Origin: Siphonodentalium dalli
Lineage: Eukaryota > Mollusca > Scaphopoda > Gadilida > Siphonodentaliidae
Assembly (NCBI GenBank): GCA_032622095.1
Contig: CP136064.1
Span: forward strand, 37,746,426-37,810,425
Reading direction: 5' to 3'
Length of the DNA stretch: 64,000 nucleotides
Shown here: piece after piece, positions 32,346 to 43,433 of the stretch
Position numbering within the stretch: position 1 is the first letter of the stretch
Layout: the number at the start of each line of letters is the position of its first letter
The notes under the pieces: generated by a model
The model's database searches: none
Told to the model about the DNA's origin: nothing
Seen by the model: the letters and a program-made list of their open reading frames with translations, nothing else
Program-made: the position numbers and the translations under genes

Positions 32346-32711
32346 CTTTCCATTCATTGCTCATCACACAAATTTAACTTCTTCTCAAAGTTGAGCTACA
32401 GTGTCATTGACACTTTCATTTGAGACATTAAAGAACGAAATATGTCGTTACACCATTAATGATCATAAATACATAATTTGTGTTTATGAAAGTCTGGTAC
32501 AGACAGTTTGTTTCCAGTACATATTCATTGGAACGTAAACAATTATTCTCTGACAAATCATGTTAATATTGCCTTTCGTTACTGGTTTCCTTGACTCACA
32601 TATCTCTCACTTCTTAATACTTATAATTAAAACAAATGTTCTGTGTTTTGTGTCACTTCTTAATAGCATTCTGTATTCTGCTATTGAAAAGAAAAACAGT
32701 TGTAGTATACC
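32346..32711. other. No feature recognised
   Basis: AT-rich. One aaagaacgaaatatgtcgtta motif at about 32427 belongs to the repeat at 30976. Confidence 0.4.
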
Positions 32712-33602
32712 TTAAAGGTATGAAGGCCTTGGTGGGTATCATGTGAACATATTTCCACCGCTACAAACGAAATAATATTCAAATATAGACAGACTTTGTT
32801 AATATACAAATGAGAAATATCTCATAAACATTATGTTATAGTCGTAAATTTGCCGACTGTTATGTAAACAAAGCATAAAAAGTTACTTTCCTGGTGTTTC
32901 TTTATATTATGATGGTAAACATAAAGAGCGTTCTTTGTTGCTCAATTCCTTATTTGGAAATAATAAAGAGCGTTTATACCATTTGTGTGTGATTAGCCAG
33001 TAGCATTATGCTGCCTTCTATAACACAATCAGACTCTTGTTTAGGTAAAATTTAGTAGGTCTTTATGTAAGCATGATGTTTAAGGGATTACAGTGCTCAT
33101 GAAACAATAAAACTCTATCGGAAAGCCACCCCTATTGTGATCACAATAATCCAAGTCCCATAAAAATCGCGTAATAATTAAGCCGAGAAATAAATAAATA
33201 ATACCGCCACCGGTTGTCGGCTATCTCCGTCGCAAAACCTCGCATGACGTCAAGCGAGGTAAACTAATTAAAAACACGGAATCGGAGTTATTTGTGTCTA
33301 CCTATATGACGATGGAAAATCCGGAATAGACATCAGCTCGTGAGCGTGATGGAATTACTGCGGGGCATATCAATAGCATTGTGTACACATGGTTAATTGT
33401 CATCGCGCGGTGAGTTATATTCACTTGTGATTTGTCTTAAGCGCTGTTTGGAAAGTTATTGTTTTGACAAAAAACTATAGAAGGCCGATTGAGCGGGGTA
33501 GGTAACACTTTCGTGTCAAAAATAAAGCTTATAAAAACATGAACAGGCATGTGAACTCTATTCGGGCGCGTGTTCACGATGTTGTTTTAATTTTCCGTAT
33601 AT

Positions 33603-33821
33603 ATGCCCCGAGTGTCCCGTATTTACAATCATTCATTCGTAACATTGCCATATAAATGCAGTGTTTTCGGCTGTGGCCGGTCTAGTGACTCTCAGTTAGG
33701 TATAATGCTGTATTCATTTCCAAACGATGTTCGTTTACGTGCCATTTGGCGGCATTTCTGTGGGAAACCCGTTGCGCAATCATCAGAAACCGATTACATA
33801 TACCAAATAAAGAGCGTTTAA
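33603..33821 (+). pseudogene. Half THAP-type zinc finger frame, likely transposase remnant
   Basis: A 72-codon ATG frame. Residues 24-29 read CSVFGC (a C-x4-C pair as in THAP domains). Then come YSFPND at 43-48 and RLRAIWRHFCGK at 50-61, matching the conserved FP and W positions of THAP domains. The expected distal C-x2-H pair is missing and the frame ends after ETDYIYQIKSV. THAP domains bind DNA and form the N-terminus of P-element transposases. The 23 residues before the first Cys are unusually long for a THAP start, so the real exon may begin at a splice site near the Cys. Position inside an insertion with P-like TSD supports a transposase origin. Confidence 0.55.
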
Positions 33822-35008
33822 TTTGACAAGTCAGTCATGGTTACGAATACATACAATTGCAGTTAAAGTGGAGAGTATGTTGAATAAATCACGATAACAA
33901 CTATTCTTAGTCGATTCCCCATTTCCTTCACCATGGCTCCATAAAGAGCGTTCCATGTTAAGAGTTTTCCTAATATGGTACGAATAAAAAGAGTTTAATA
34001 AAGCGGAAATTGCTATGACTTGGAAGGATATATAAAGCATGCATATCGGAAGTTCGTGTACATGTATTGACCTGTATTGGTGTAATCATTAAAAAAATCA
34101 CGATGACAACTGTTCTAAGTCGAGTCCCTTTACCTTGACGCAATAAAGAGCGTTCACTATTACGATATATTGCGAATAAAGAGCACTTGAATATGTGATT
34201 CCATATTAAACCGGATTATTATCCCTCCTTCAAAAAGTGTTATATATGATTGGATGTTTATAACCCTATTGTTATGCGTAATTGCCACATAGAGGTCGAT
34301 TTATGACCTGGATATTCAATAGACCGCATCGCTAGAGTGCTAATTTAATAGGTCAATAACGATGCATAGATGTAGTGAATTTCCACCAGTGACAGTCGGC
34401 TAGATTGTTTTGGGGTGGGGGAAGCAGTATTCCGAAATATATATAAACACCATATTGCCCAAATAATTACATGATTCATAACCAAGGAAAAATGAACATA
34501 TCATATTGGTAATGAATGACTTGATTATAATTGATTAAATCCGACAGCAATAAACCAATTGTGTGTTGTTTTACCGCGTTACGATAATTAAAACGAAACG
34601 CTCTTTATTGACACACGACTAATGTCATCTGGAAATTGGAATGTTTACGAGATGATAACTGTGCAAGTCTTCGCGTATATATGCAATCTTGATATGCATA
34701 TATAATATAACTTGGACTATTCCGGTAACGAAAAAATATATATAAACACGAGCACGCGTTTATATAGATAAATGCGCGCAAAACTGAATAATATACGGGC
34801 ATGGCTTTATAGTAACAACACATCGCGATACATATAATAATAGTAATAATAACACGATAAAGATCGACATTTAATTACGAGAAAGGCGATGTTTCGGCGA
34901 AGTTTTGCATTCGCAGTGTGATAACGCGACAATCGTCAAAGGCCGCGATCGACTACATGCAAACTTAAAATACCGCCGTCGCGTATCTATGCGTTGTCAA
35001 TGAGTTAC

Positions 35009-35026
35009 CACGTGATCGATCACGTG
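35009..35026. promoter_or_regulatory. Perfect 18-bp palindrome with two E-boxes
   Basis: CACGTGATCGATCACGTG, followed 25-30 bp later by a second cacgtgatc (about 35053). It lies in the right subterminal region of the P-like insertion, where transposase or host-factor sites would be expected. Function is inference. Confidence 0.4.
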
Positions 35027-35358
35027 CTATGCTTCTGTTTACATGTGACAATCACGTGATCGGGCTGATGATCACGGGACTTCGTCTACAACAAAATCTT
35101 CGGCTAACTTCGGAATTTTTTTGAATCGTTATAAAAATAACGATTGGCGGCCGAATATTAGATTATATGCGCCCAATGGACATTTTATATATATATTATC
35201 GGTATATTGAAAGAAAATAATATTGTTTTTTTCAGGACCGTATTCCTTTAAGGGATAGTGATCGTATATTTGAACCAAAATGTATGCGTTTTAATATTGA
35301 TCTGTTTACGGTGTTTGGAACAAATATTTTCGACAACTAAACCCTCTCGTCCCTTTAA

Positions 35359-36082
35359 TATAATTAATATAACATCCCTCATCCAATAATCTCCAAATTG
35401 CATATCTAATTTCAATCCTAGTTACACATCACACCGCCCCTCATCATTTGCCAATTGTACACCCTTTTTTGCTGCTTCTGTTGCAACTGCTCAATTTCTT
35501 TAAAAATTATTGAAAAAATGGTCCTCCGACTGCGACATTTACCTCCGATTTAGTTTTTTCGATCATCGGTCCACACCAAAATTGAGCACACGTCCCTATA
35601 TAATATACCTATTTAAACCGAGTATACACGGTGGTGTAATAGAAGAACCATTAATTTAACCGTAACCGTAGCATATTTCCACGTATACGTGTACGTTTTC
35701 ACGACAAATCCCCGCTGATCTGTTATTAATGAACCAAACAATTAACATGTCAACACACTCTGGCCCGCCAATGCTACAGTGTATAAACGTAACGGGGCAA
35801 ATATGCATATTATATTGACAGCTAACGAGAACATTCATCACCAATAATCTGCTCACCCCTTTCAGTCGATACGATAGAAACTAAACGATTTGTTACTTCT
35901 AATTACCCGTACTTAATTACACTACTTGCGTGTTAATAAAGTACGACACACACCCCCCCAATCACAACTAAAGGTGAAACATGGGATTTAGAACATTAAT
36001 ATTCACTCTTACACAGTTCCACATTCAAGGTGTGTCTTGTGTAATCGTATGTCAGTTGTAACGTTGTGAAACCGCAACCGAA
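35359..36082. other. No feature recognised
   Basis: AT-rich DNA without repeat or gene. Short C run at about 35953. Confidence 0.45.
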
Positions 36083-36145
36083 CTGAATTATTCTATTGCT
36101 AAATAGTTCATGGGTGACCTGATGCATGCATCTTAGTTTTCTTGT
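36083..36145 (+). repeat. 62-bp repeat shared with 12338-12399
   Basis: Second copy of the sequence preceding the candidate exon at 12412. Here it precedes the acceptor at 36166-36168. Confidence 0.85.
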
Positions 36146-36168
36146 ATATATATACGCTTGTGTCACAG

Positions 36169-36454
36169 TGGAGGTGATGTGCGTTGGCATAACTGGTCAG
36201 TGATGTACAGGTATTTCGCTCAGATGAAAAGGGTTCATCACAGCTGCGATGATGATATATTTATTTGCGATATGTGGAAACGTTTTATGAAACATATAAC
36301 ACGTATACTGGGTATACTGGGTTGGTCTAATATTCAGTTGGAGGGATATGAGCAGACGACATGCCGCCTAAAAACTAATACAACTGCAGAAGAATTCATA
36401 TTCAAATGTCGGTTGTTAAACTTATATCCGTCATCAACTGACATTGCGAATTGA
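36169..36454 (+). CDS. Candidate terminal exon, unknown protein (copy a)
   Basis: Starts after the acceptor gcttgtgtcacag (ends 36168) in the same phase as the exon at 12412 and is open to TGA at 36452-36454. The peptide reads GGDVRWHNWSVMYRYFAQMK early, then ICDMWKRFMKHITRI, and ends CRLKTNTTAEEF..LLNLYPSS. The last ~50 residues resemble 37110-37259, sharing HIT/QIT, RLK and EF-F-NLYP in codon register with one 6-bp gap. No known family recognised. Confidence 0.38.
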
Positions 36455-36642
36455 GCACATGAACATGTCGCTGACAATAATTATACAAAAATACAAGTGC
36501 CACACATATATTCGTTGTCAAGATGATTGCAAGCACAGACATTGCATGGTTGTGTGAGTCAGTGTTAGAAATATGGAGTATGAATTCAGAATGCAAAGGT
36601 GCCAGAGAGAAGAAATAGAGCACCGCAATGCCAAGATATTAA

Positions 36643-37034
36643 CCCTTTACCCAACAGAAGGGCCCTGTGCCAATGCATTCTCTTATATATGCGAGTCGAC
36701 CATAGGTCGCCTCGCATATATAAGAGAATGCATTGGCTTAACACATTAAAAATTATAAAATTGTTAAAGAATGTAAGAAAAAATGGTAAAAAGTGTTAAA
36801 AAAAGATTTTTTTTTAGGCCAATGCATTCTCTTATATATGCGAGGCGACCTATGGTCGACTCGCATATATAAGAGAATGCATTGGCACAGGGCTAACTGT
36901 AACTATCACAATGCGGTCAAGGAGCCGGTTCCAATGATATCCATATTTGTATGGTTCTTTTGAGACAGACCGAAGATATTTTAGGCTGTTGAAGCTTTAT
37001 TTGGCCGGTTTTGGCCGGTTTGTTGGGTAAAGGG
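36643..37034 (+). mobile_element. Family A MITE, copy 5
   Basis: TTAA at 36639-36642 and 37035-37038 and CCCTTTACCCAACA ends. Short left arm, long right arm, two intact palindromes. It lies between the paired candidate exons at 36169 and 37050. Confidence 0.93.
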
Positions 37035-37049
37035 TTAATCACCCGTCCG

Positions 37050-37259
37050 CGGTCTCGGAAGTGGATCCAACATTCATTTCACTTCATTCAAAAGTATGAC
37101 AGGGTGATTTTGTGGCAGATCACACATATCAATAACATGGCATTTGCTGTTGTATCTGGAACGACGCCACACAATACATGTGATTCTAGGTTAAAGTATG
37201 TAAGAGACTTGTCTTCAACTGTGGAATTCTTATTTAATATGGTGAATTTATATCCGTAG
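37050..37259 (+). pseudogene. Candidate exon copy b, paralogous to 36169-36454
   Basis: The frame reads RKWIQHSFHFIQKYDRVI, QITHINNM, NTCDSRLK and STVEFLFNMVNLYP, stopping at 37257-37259. Its C-terminal half aligns with copy a as given above. No clear acceptor precedes it, so it may be a decayed tandem copy. Confidence 0.3.
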
Positions 37260-37940
37260 ACACTTAAACGGCATAAATATCTACTAAATCATACTAACCA
37301 GTGTATCTAAGTACTGGTATAACACAATAACATTTATTTGTCTTATTACGGTTATGACTTATGTATAAACTGTTTCTGACCTTTCCGATATATGTTCGCT
37401 TACGAAATCGCCGATTTGATAAAAGATCCCGTGTGTCTTGAATACAGTTAAACTTCTGACGAAATGCTTCCTATGTAATGTATTGGTTCGCCAGTCCACC
37501 ACCAAACCATGAATACAACACGGGCTACGGGTCGGTGTTCCAAATTCCATCTGCTGAAGTACCTTGATATTGGTACATCATTCCAACAACCAAGTACACT
37601 CCCCATTAGTGTGATGGAAATTACACATAAGTGATTTACATGCGTACTTGACGTGTATATGCAGTGTTTCTTTTCAACATCAATTATCTTTCTTGGACAT
37701 GAGCTTTCGCTGGCAATAATCACTAATTGCCGTATCTCGTTTACAAAATGAGAGAGCGCATCAGTCATTTACGAGTTACGACATGCAAATAACCGTATAT
37801 CATTCCGCCTCCTTAGTAGATCAAAGGTTATTACAATTAACGATCTTATGTTGGCGGCTGTGCTATACTCAAGAGAAACGTATATACTAGCATTCCCGAA
37901 GTCGGTACTGTGCAACTCTGGTGATGTGCCATCGGATGTA
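37260..37940. other. No feature recognised
   Basis: Minus-strand frames of 63 and 106 codons overlap here (37359-37768) without domain or splice support. Confidence 0.4.
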
Positions 37941-38721
37941 TCAAGTGGTCCTGCTTAGTTGCTATGATGTTGATGGTCCTGCTGAACTCCTATAATGCTG
38001 TTAGGGCAAACTGATGTTGTTAAGTAAACGTTCCACTATGTTTTATAAAGTTGTCATTTTCGCGGTCTTTGGCTAATCTGTAAGAATCAGGAGAAAGCCT
38101 GTGTACAGTAATGCCCTAAATAATCGACTCCTTAACCATAGCAGAATTATGGGTAATTTTTTCAGGATTTAGTCAGAGATATGGCTTGTTGCCATTCATC
38201 GGAAAGCTCTCAGAGAGCTTTCCGATGAATGGCAACAAGCCATATTTCCGACTAAATCCTGAAAATATATAACTGAGAGCTTTCCGATGAATGACAACAA
38301 GCCATATTTCCGACTAAATCCTGAAAAATTATACATAATTATGCTGTGGTTAAGGAGTCGATTATTTAGCGCATTACTGTATGTATAAAGCTCTCAAACA
38401 CATTAATATTGTAAAATATTTTAATAATGGCTGTGTTCGTTGTTCCAAACCGACCGTAATTGTGATATCTATACCTGTCGTTTTGCACACACCAGCGCAT
38501 CCATTATTAAAATATTTTAAACTAGACATGGTCTTGATTGGTTTCATACATACACTGGCTTTTTCTCAAATCTTACGGACTAACCAAGAACAGCGAAATT
38601 TATAACTGTAGAAATAATTACGGTACTTTTTCTTATCATAATCAGTTTTCTCTACCTGCATCATAGCAATTCAGAGAGACCAATCGGCATCATAGGAAAT
38701 TAGCAAGACAACTTAACCAGG
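37941..38721. mobile_element. Family D element, copy 2, carrying a nested MITE
   Basis: Matches 19350-19796: tcaagtggtcctgctta..tgctatgatg, a second ggtcctgctgaa, gggcaaactgatg, and at the right tcagttt..ctacctgcatcatagcaattcag with aacttaaccaggg. The left CCTGG terminus has decayed. It is interrupted by 38106-38379. Confidence 0.7.
38106..38379. mobile_element. Family E foldback, copy E6, nested in family D
   Basis: TA-CAGTAATGCCCTAAATAATC on the left and its near-complement ending GCGCATTACTG-TA on the right. The centre is gcttgttgccattcatcgga palindromes around tctcagaga. One inner segment (gagagctttccgatgaatg..gactaaatcctgaaaa) is duplicated in tandem, giving a third half-arm. Insertion into family D makes it the younger of the two. 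Confidence 0.85.
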
Positions 38722-38857
38722 GGTGGTATTGATTTGAGTTTACCATTGTCAGTGAGTCTTGTTATGACGTCAGAACTAAACATTTAAGATGTAGTGTTGT
38801 TCTTGTTTGTCATGATTAATGGTCCACATATAATGTTCGGCCATTTGTAGCATTGCT

Positions 38858-39316
38858 TTAAAGGCACGTGGGGCCTTAATTGTCGAAAATATTCATATTT
38901 GTTCCAAACACTAAACAGAAAAACATTAAAACGCATACAGTTTCGTTCATATATACCATGACAATCGCGTAAACAGCATGTTATCATAAATACCTACTAT
39001 ATTTTACCTAAGCAAGAGCCTGATTGTGTTACAGAGGACAGCATAATGCTACTGGCTAATCACACACAAATGGCATAAACGCTCTTTATTAGTTCCATAT
39101 CAGGAATTCACCAACAAAGAACGCTCTTTATGTTTACCATCATAATATAAACAAACACCAGAAAAGTAACTTTTTATGCTTTTGTTTACATTACATTCTT
39201 ATTTATATACGGACAAAGTATGTCTACATTTTGATGTTCTTTCTGTTTGTGGCGGTTTTTGACGGGTGGAAATATTTTCACAGGATACCCACCGCCAAGG
39301 CCAACCGTACATTTAA
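38858..39316 (-). mobile_element. TTAAAGG-family MITE, copy 3 (inverted)
   Basis: Bounded by TTAAAGGCAC at 38858 and gtacatTTAA at 39316. Colinear with the reverse complement of 22905-23406, including the AATAAAGAGCG pair (as cgctctttatt at about 39080 and cgctctttatg at about 39122). Confidence 0.87.
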
Positions 39317-39865
39317 CATGGTCAGATTGAAGAAAATCCCCAAAATTGTACACACAGTTTTATGAAAGAGATTACGATTGATAACACAACAGCTATCGAA
39401 TTATTCAAAATAGACTGCATTGGAAAAGGTCAGAGAAAATTAATCTTTCCACTCGCTCCGTGATTTCAACAACGATGACGAAAATAATACAATCACTATA
39501 CGTCGCTTTATATTTATCTCCAAACTTCAATAACGCATTCAGGTTTCGACCTTACACGAACTGTGGGTCATATTCAAGGATGTAGTCCTCGTTTTTCACA
39601 TGTGATTAAAATATATTTCCGATTGCTTGACTTCAGAGAAATGTGGCATCAGAGTAACTCGTTTCCATCATATCAGATTACATGTGAGTTGTGTCGACGC
39701 GTGTAAAGATATTGGAGAAGTGCACAGAAATATTATAGCGTCTTTTAGAAAGACAACTAATTCGGTTCTTCCAATATTTTTTTTTTTATTTTTGGGAAAT
39801 TGTGAATGTGTGATATTAGAGGTCGACTCTGAAAGTAAGCTCTCTGTTCCTTCAAGGTTATCACC
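39317..39865. other. No feature recognised
   Basis: Overlapping short frames on both strands (39627-39939) partly translate the start of the 55-bp array. Confidence 0.4.
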
Positions 39866-40285
39866 CCGAAACTGAAAATGTGGGCGTATACTGAAATATG
39901 GGCGTATACTGAAAATGTGGGCGTATACTGCCATGACATCCTCGACCTAGCTATGGTATAATACTGAAAATGTGGGCGTATACTGCCATGACATCCTCGA
40001 CCTAGTTATGGTATAACACTGAAAATGTGGGCGTATACTGCCACGACATCCTCGACCCAGCTATGGTATAATACTGAAATTGTGGGCGTATACTGCCATG
40101 ACATCCTCGACCTAGCTATGGTATAATACTGAAAATGTGGGCGTTACTGCCATGACATCCTCGACCTAGCTATGGTATAATACTGAAAATGTGGGCGTAT
40201 ACTGCCATGACATCCTCGACATAGCTATGGTATAATACTGAAAATGTGGGCGTACACTGCCATGACATCCTCGACCTGGAGATCC
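39866..40285 (+). repeat. 55-bp minisatellite, about seven copies
   Basis: The unit actgaaaatgtgggcgtata + ctgccatgacatcctcgacc + tagctatggtataat repeats from about 39907 to 40275 with few changes. Before it, three short ~20-bp partial units (gaaa.tatgggcgtatact) repeat on their own. Confidence 0.95.
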
Positions 40286-42087
40286 ATACAGCAGCAAACA
40301 AGCATTATCTGTGCTCTGCCATTGGAATTGTGATGACTCAGCATAATTATTGTATGAGCTTCTTTGTACTCCATTGAATCCAAAGAAGATCATATAATAA
40401 CCTCATCATTTTGTTTGAACACCACTCTTCTCCGACCTATGGAATTATATCGATATAATATGGTGCACAACCGGGTATAAAGCATTACTCAATTTTCATT
40501 GGAGAGTATAAATGCTTCTGGTGAAACCGTTATTTTAGGGTACGTATCACAGACAGACTTTATCAATTAGAAACGAACTTTGTGGAATCGATTGATTGCG
40601 GGAATGATCGAATATAGAAGCCATAAATCAGACCATCTTAATGTTCAAAAGGTGTGAAAATAATGTAAAGCACCCGACGCCACGAGGGATTTAACTTTTA
40701 CCTTTTGAACACCCTGTTGGAAATGATCCTCAGAGAATTTTATCAAAGTTTGATGAAGCCTAAAATGATCCTGGAGTGTTACTGATCATGATGGATGGTC
40801 GATCCCCAAGAGTTGTCAGCGTTTGATAAATTTGATTACGACACATTTTATTACCGCTCTTAACTTCTAGAAAAGCACAGTCTGAGTAATAAACCCCGGG
40901 TATTCGAATCAACTACACGTCTCTCATTGCCGTCGGCAAACTTCAAAGGAATTGATTTCCAATAAGGTATTATGTTCCATGCGACTGAAGTTGACTTGAT
41001 TAAAGAAAGGCTCAGCGACGATATGGTGATTGAAATGTTAAAGCTGCATAAAGAACCCGTGGGCTCCAGTTGCATAAAGCAGTCATTGAACAAGAAATTA
41101 CCTATCTGCATAAGATGAGATTTTTGTATTATAGCACGGTGTATTTCGTGACGCCAGCACATACACTGAGCTATAATCTGATCCGTTTCCAAGTGTATAA
41201 TGTTATGTCTGGGCATTCAGTGTGTTGCACATCGAACTGACTATAATTTTTGGATAACTCTTGCTTCAACACGCAGCTAACTTGTCACTCGTTATGGCAC
41301 CGCATGTCGTGGAAAGCTTTATATAATGTCTAGGATTTTCTCGACTATTGGCCAAAAACACCATGTATGGATATGTTTACCATTAATTCAGGCAGGTTCA
41401 TACCGACACTCGTCGTTTCAGTTCATGCTCACCTCTAGGGATTGTTTTGATCATTCGGTCTAATGAGTGTCCACTGATCTTGCCATCCTAGTTAGACGTG
41501 CATGTCTAATGGTACAATGTAATGGCAACCTGTGCAATGGAGGTTTCCACACATATACAATCATTGGTGGGGGGCTTACGGCTACTAGGAGACAAGGCAT
41601 CTGCACAAATAGTTTAGTTAGTTTTACAGCGCATACCTATATGCTTTAATACACCCGATAGCATTCCTTTATTTTGTCTTTAATTGTGAAACATTATCAC
41701 TAGTGTCGTGCAAACAATGAAAAACAGTGTTACATTCATGGGTGAATTTCCAACATCATTGCACAGATAGAAATTTCAGAGCATTTAATATGCTTTGACA
41801 ACAAAAATGTTCCTTGAAAATGAACAATTTAACACTGAAAATATTGGGATGAACAAAGAACTACAAATGCAGCAAGCGACAGGCTCAGTCGCCGATTGGT
41901 TGAATGTATATCTGCTAATAATTAGTTGATTGACAGCTGTGGAGCGGTCCATTGTTGTCTCGTTCTTTGCCTTTCAAATGTTTGATGTTAGTGAGCTGGC
42001 GTGAAATAGTGTCTCAGTGGGTCTAACTAACCGGTTCCTAAAAAAATATCTAACGGCGGTGGTGTTGTGACTTAACTCTATGACCAC
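40286..42087. other. No gene or repeat recognised
   Basis: About 1.8 kb without supported features. A 118-codon minus frame (40860-41216) is the longest here. It includes HNIIHLETDQIIAQCMCWRH but begins and ends without splice signals I can defend. Confidence 0.35.
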
Positions 42088-42199
42088 GTGTCTCTATATC
42101 AATGCAATGGAACAGATTATGTCGCTATCTAGGACTCATCGTTGGACATGCCTGGTCGTATGGAGCCCGGGAGGTGACATGGTAAATATATTTATAATC

Positions 42200-42314
42200 C
42201 GTGCGCACGGATTAATAATTCGTGCGCACGAATTAATAAACCGTGCGCACGAATTAATAATCCGTGCGCACGAATTAATAATCCGTGCGCACGATTTAGT
42301 AATCCGTGCGCACG
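42200..42314. repeat. Palindrome array 1, six CGTGCGCACG at exact 21-bp steps
   Basis: Motif starts at 42200, 42221, 42242, 42263, 42284 and 42305. Linkers are attaataat or close variants. The heptad-like IIRAHEL frame is a by-product of a 21-bp unit. Confidence 0.98.
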
Positions 42315-42477
42315 GATTAACAATCCCCTTGCATTTCCCAAGGAATGTCAATGGGGATAAAGTGTCTTCGTTATATGTTGAACTGAACATAATACCATTG
42401 TTGACTAATAACCCGTCGTCGCCCTATGATGAGTTTTACCTGGCGAGCTCATAACATGGCATGTTTGTGGTATATAT

Positions 42478-42798
42478 ATGGGTGTGGATAACAGGTGGGG
42501 TGGACCAAAAGCTATTGTTTCATTGCCATACCTGCCATGTTGCACGGTGGAAAAATCATTGCACAACGATCCATATGAGTATCTATATTATAGAGTTAAG
42601 GAAAATGGGATAGTCATACTCCCCGTGACCATAAGGCACCGCGGGTCACATCTATATGCCCGTACATGTAAAAACTGTTCAGTCCGGAACTGGCTTACAC
42701 ATGGGTCTATTATATTCAATTCAGCCCATGAAAGGCACTGTACCCCCCCCCCTTCCCTAATTGACCCTCATTCCATCTTCCACAAAAATAAATACTGA
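42478..42798 (+). CDS. Open frame inside foldback element, unknown
   Basis: A 106-codon frame between the two palindrome arrays. It includes YLPCCTVEKSLHNDPYEYLY and a later CKNCSVRNWLTHGS. Part of its DNA is duplicated at 42885-43045 without an intact frame. No transposase motif recognised; probably not a functional gene. Confidence 0.15.
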   Translation: MGVDNRWGGPKAIVSLPYLPCCTVEKSLHNDPYEYLYYRVKENGIVILPVTIRHRGSHLYARTCKNCSVRNWLTHGSIIFNSAHERHCTPPPSLIDPHSIFHKNKY

Positions 42799-43297
42799 TG
42801 CATGTCTTCAGTATTTAGTCTTGCTGAAGAGGGTATCCTACATCTTACACTCCATTTCGGCCATTCCTGATATCATATATATCGGTATGGTGCAGTCGTC
42901 ACTGCGCAACGATCCATTATATGCATGTATACTTTAGAGTGAAATATACTGGCATACTATTCGTGAGCATCACATAGCATCCCGGTTTATATATGTATAC
43001 ATGAATGTGCAGTCCGGAACTGCATGGCTTACACACGAGCGGGGGCACACTAACTAGTCACCACGGTCCATATGGGCAAATAATCCAATCGTGAGCCCAC
43101 GTGGACACCACAGCCTAATATACATGTAAGTTGTAACTAAGTAAGCCCTACTGGCATACGGTCGCATACCCCCCAGGGAAGCATCCACGTATACATTCAT
43201 TTATAATGTGTTGTCGCAACTGCGTTGTAAAGGAGTCCACAGGCGTGAGGCCATTTTGACTGAATTACCGATAGGACAGTATTTATATATGTTAAAC

Positions 43298-43433
43298 CGT
43301 GCACACGGATTATTAATTCGTGCGCACGGTTTATTAATTCGTGCGCACGGTTTATTAATTCGTCCGCACGGATTAGTAATTCGTGCGCACGGATTAGTAT
43401 TTCGTGCGCACGGATTATTAATTCGTGCGCACG
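43298..43433. repeat. Palindrome array 2, seven motifs at exact 21-bp steps
   Basis: Starts at 43298, 43319, 43340, 43361, 43382, 43403 and 43424. Two motifs have one change (cgtgcacacg, cgtccgcacg). It is inverted relative to array 1. Confidence 0.98.

Larger units (their letters stand above)
33089..35246 (+). mobile_element. ~2.16-kb insertion, P-element-like
   Basis: Inserted in the TTAAAGG element with up to 10 bp duplicated (TTTAAGGGAT). P elements duplicate 8 bp, which fits within this. Ends are imperfect inverted repeats: tacagtgctcatgaaacaat on the left, and the reverse complement of the right end reads tacggtcctgaaaaaaacaa. It carries half a THAP zinc-finger frame (33603), several AATAAAGAGCG motifs (33810, 33940, 34145, 34175 and inverted at 34598), and a perfect cacgtgatcgatcacgtg palindrome at 35009-35026. 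No catalytic domain is readable, so it is non-autonomous or decayed. The alternative is an unrelated insertion that happens to contain a THAP fragment. Confidence 0.6.
32712..35358 (+). mobile_element. TTAAAGG-family MITE, copy 2, split by an insertion
   Basis: The left part 32712-33088 and the right part 35247-35358 are colinear with 22905-23406. The left end is TTAAAGGTA and the right end cccTTTAA. At the break TTTAAGGGAT is present on both sides (33079-33088, 35247-35256). The host element is therefore older than the insertion. Confidence 0.85.

Noticed and set aside
42080-42454. 124-codon heptad-like frame (IIRAHEL repeats) suggestive of a coiled coil
   Set aside because: Arises from the 21-bp palindrome array; the mirrored array on the other side gives a similar artefact.
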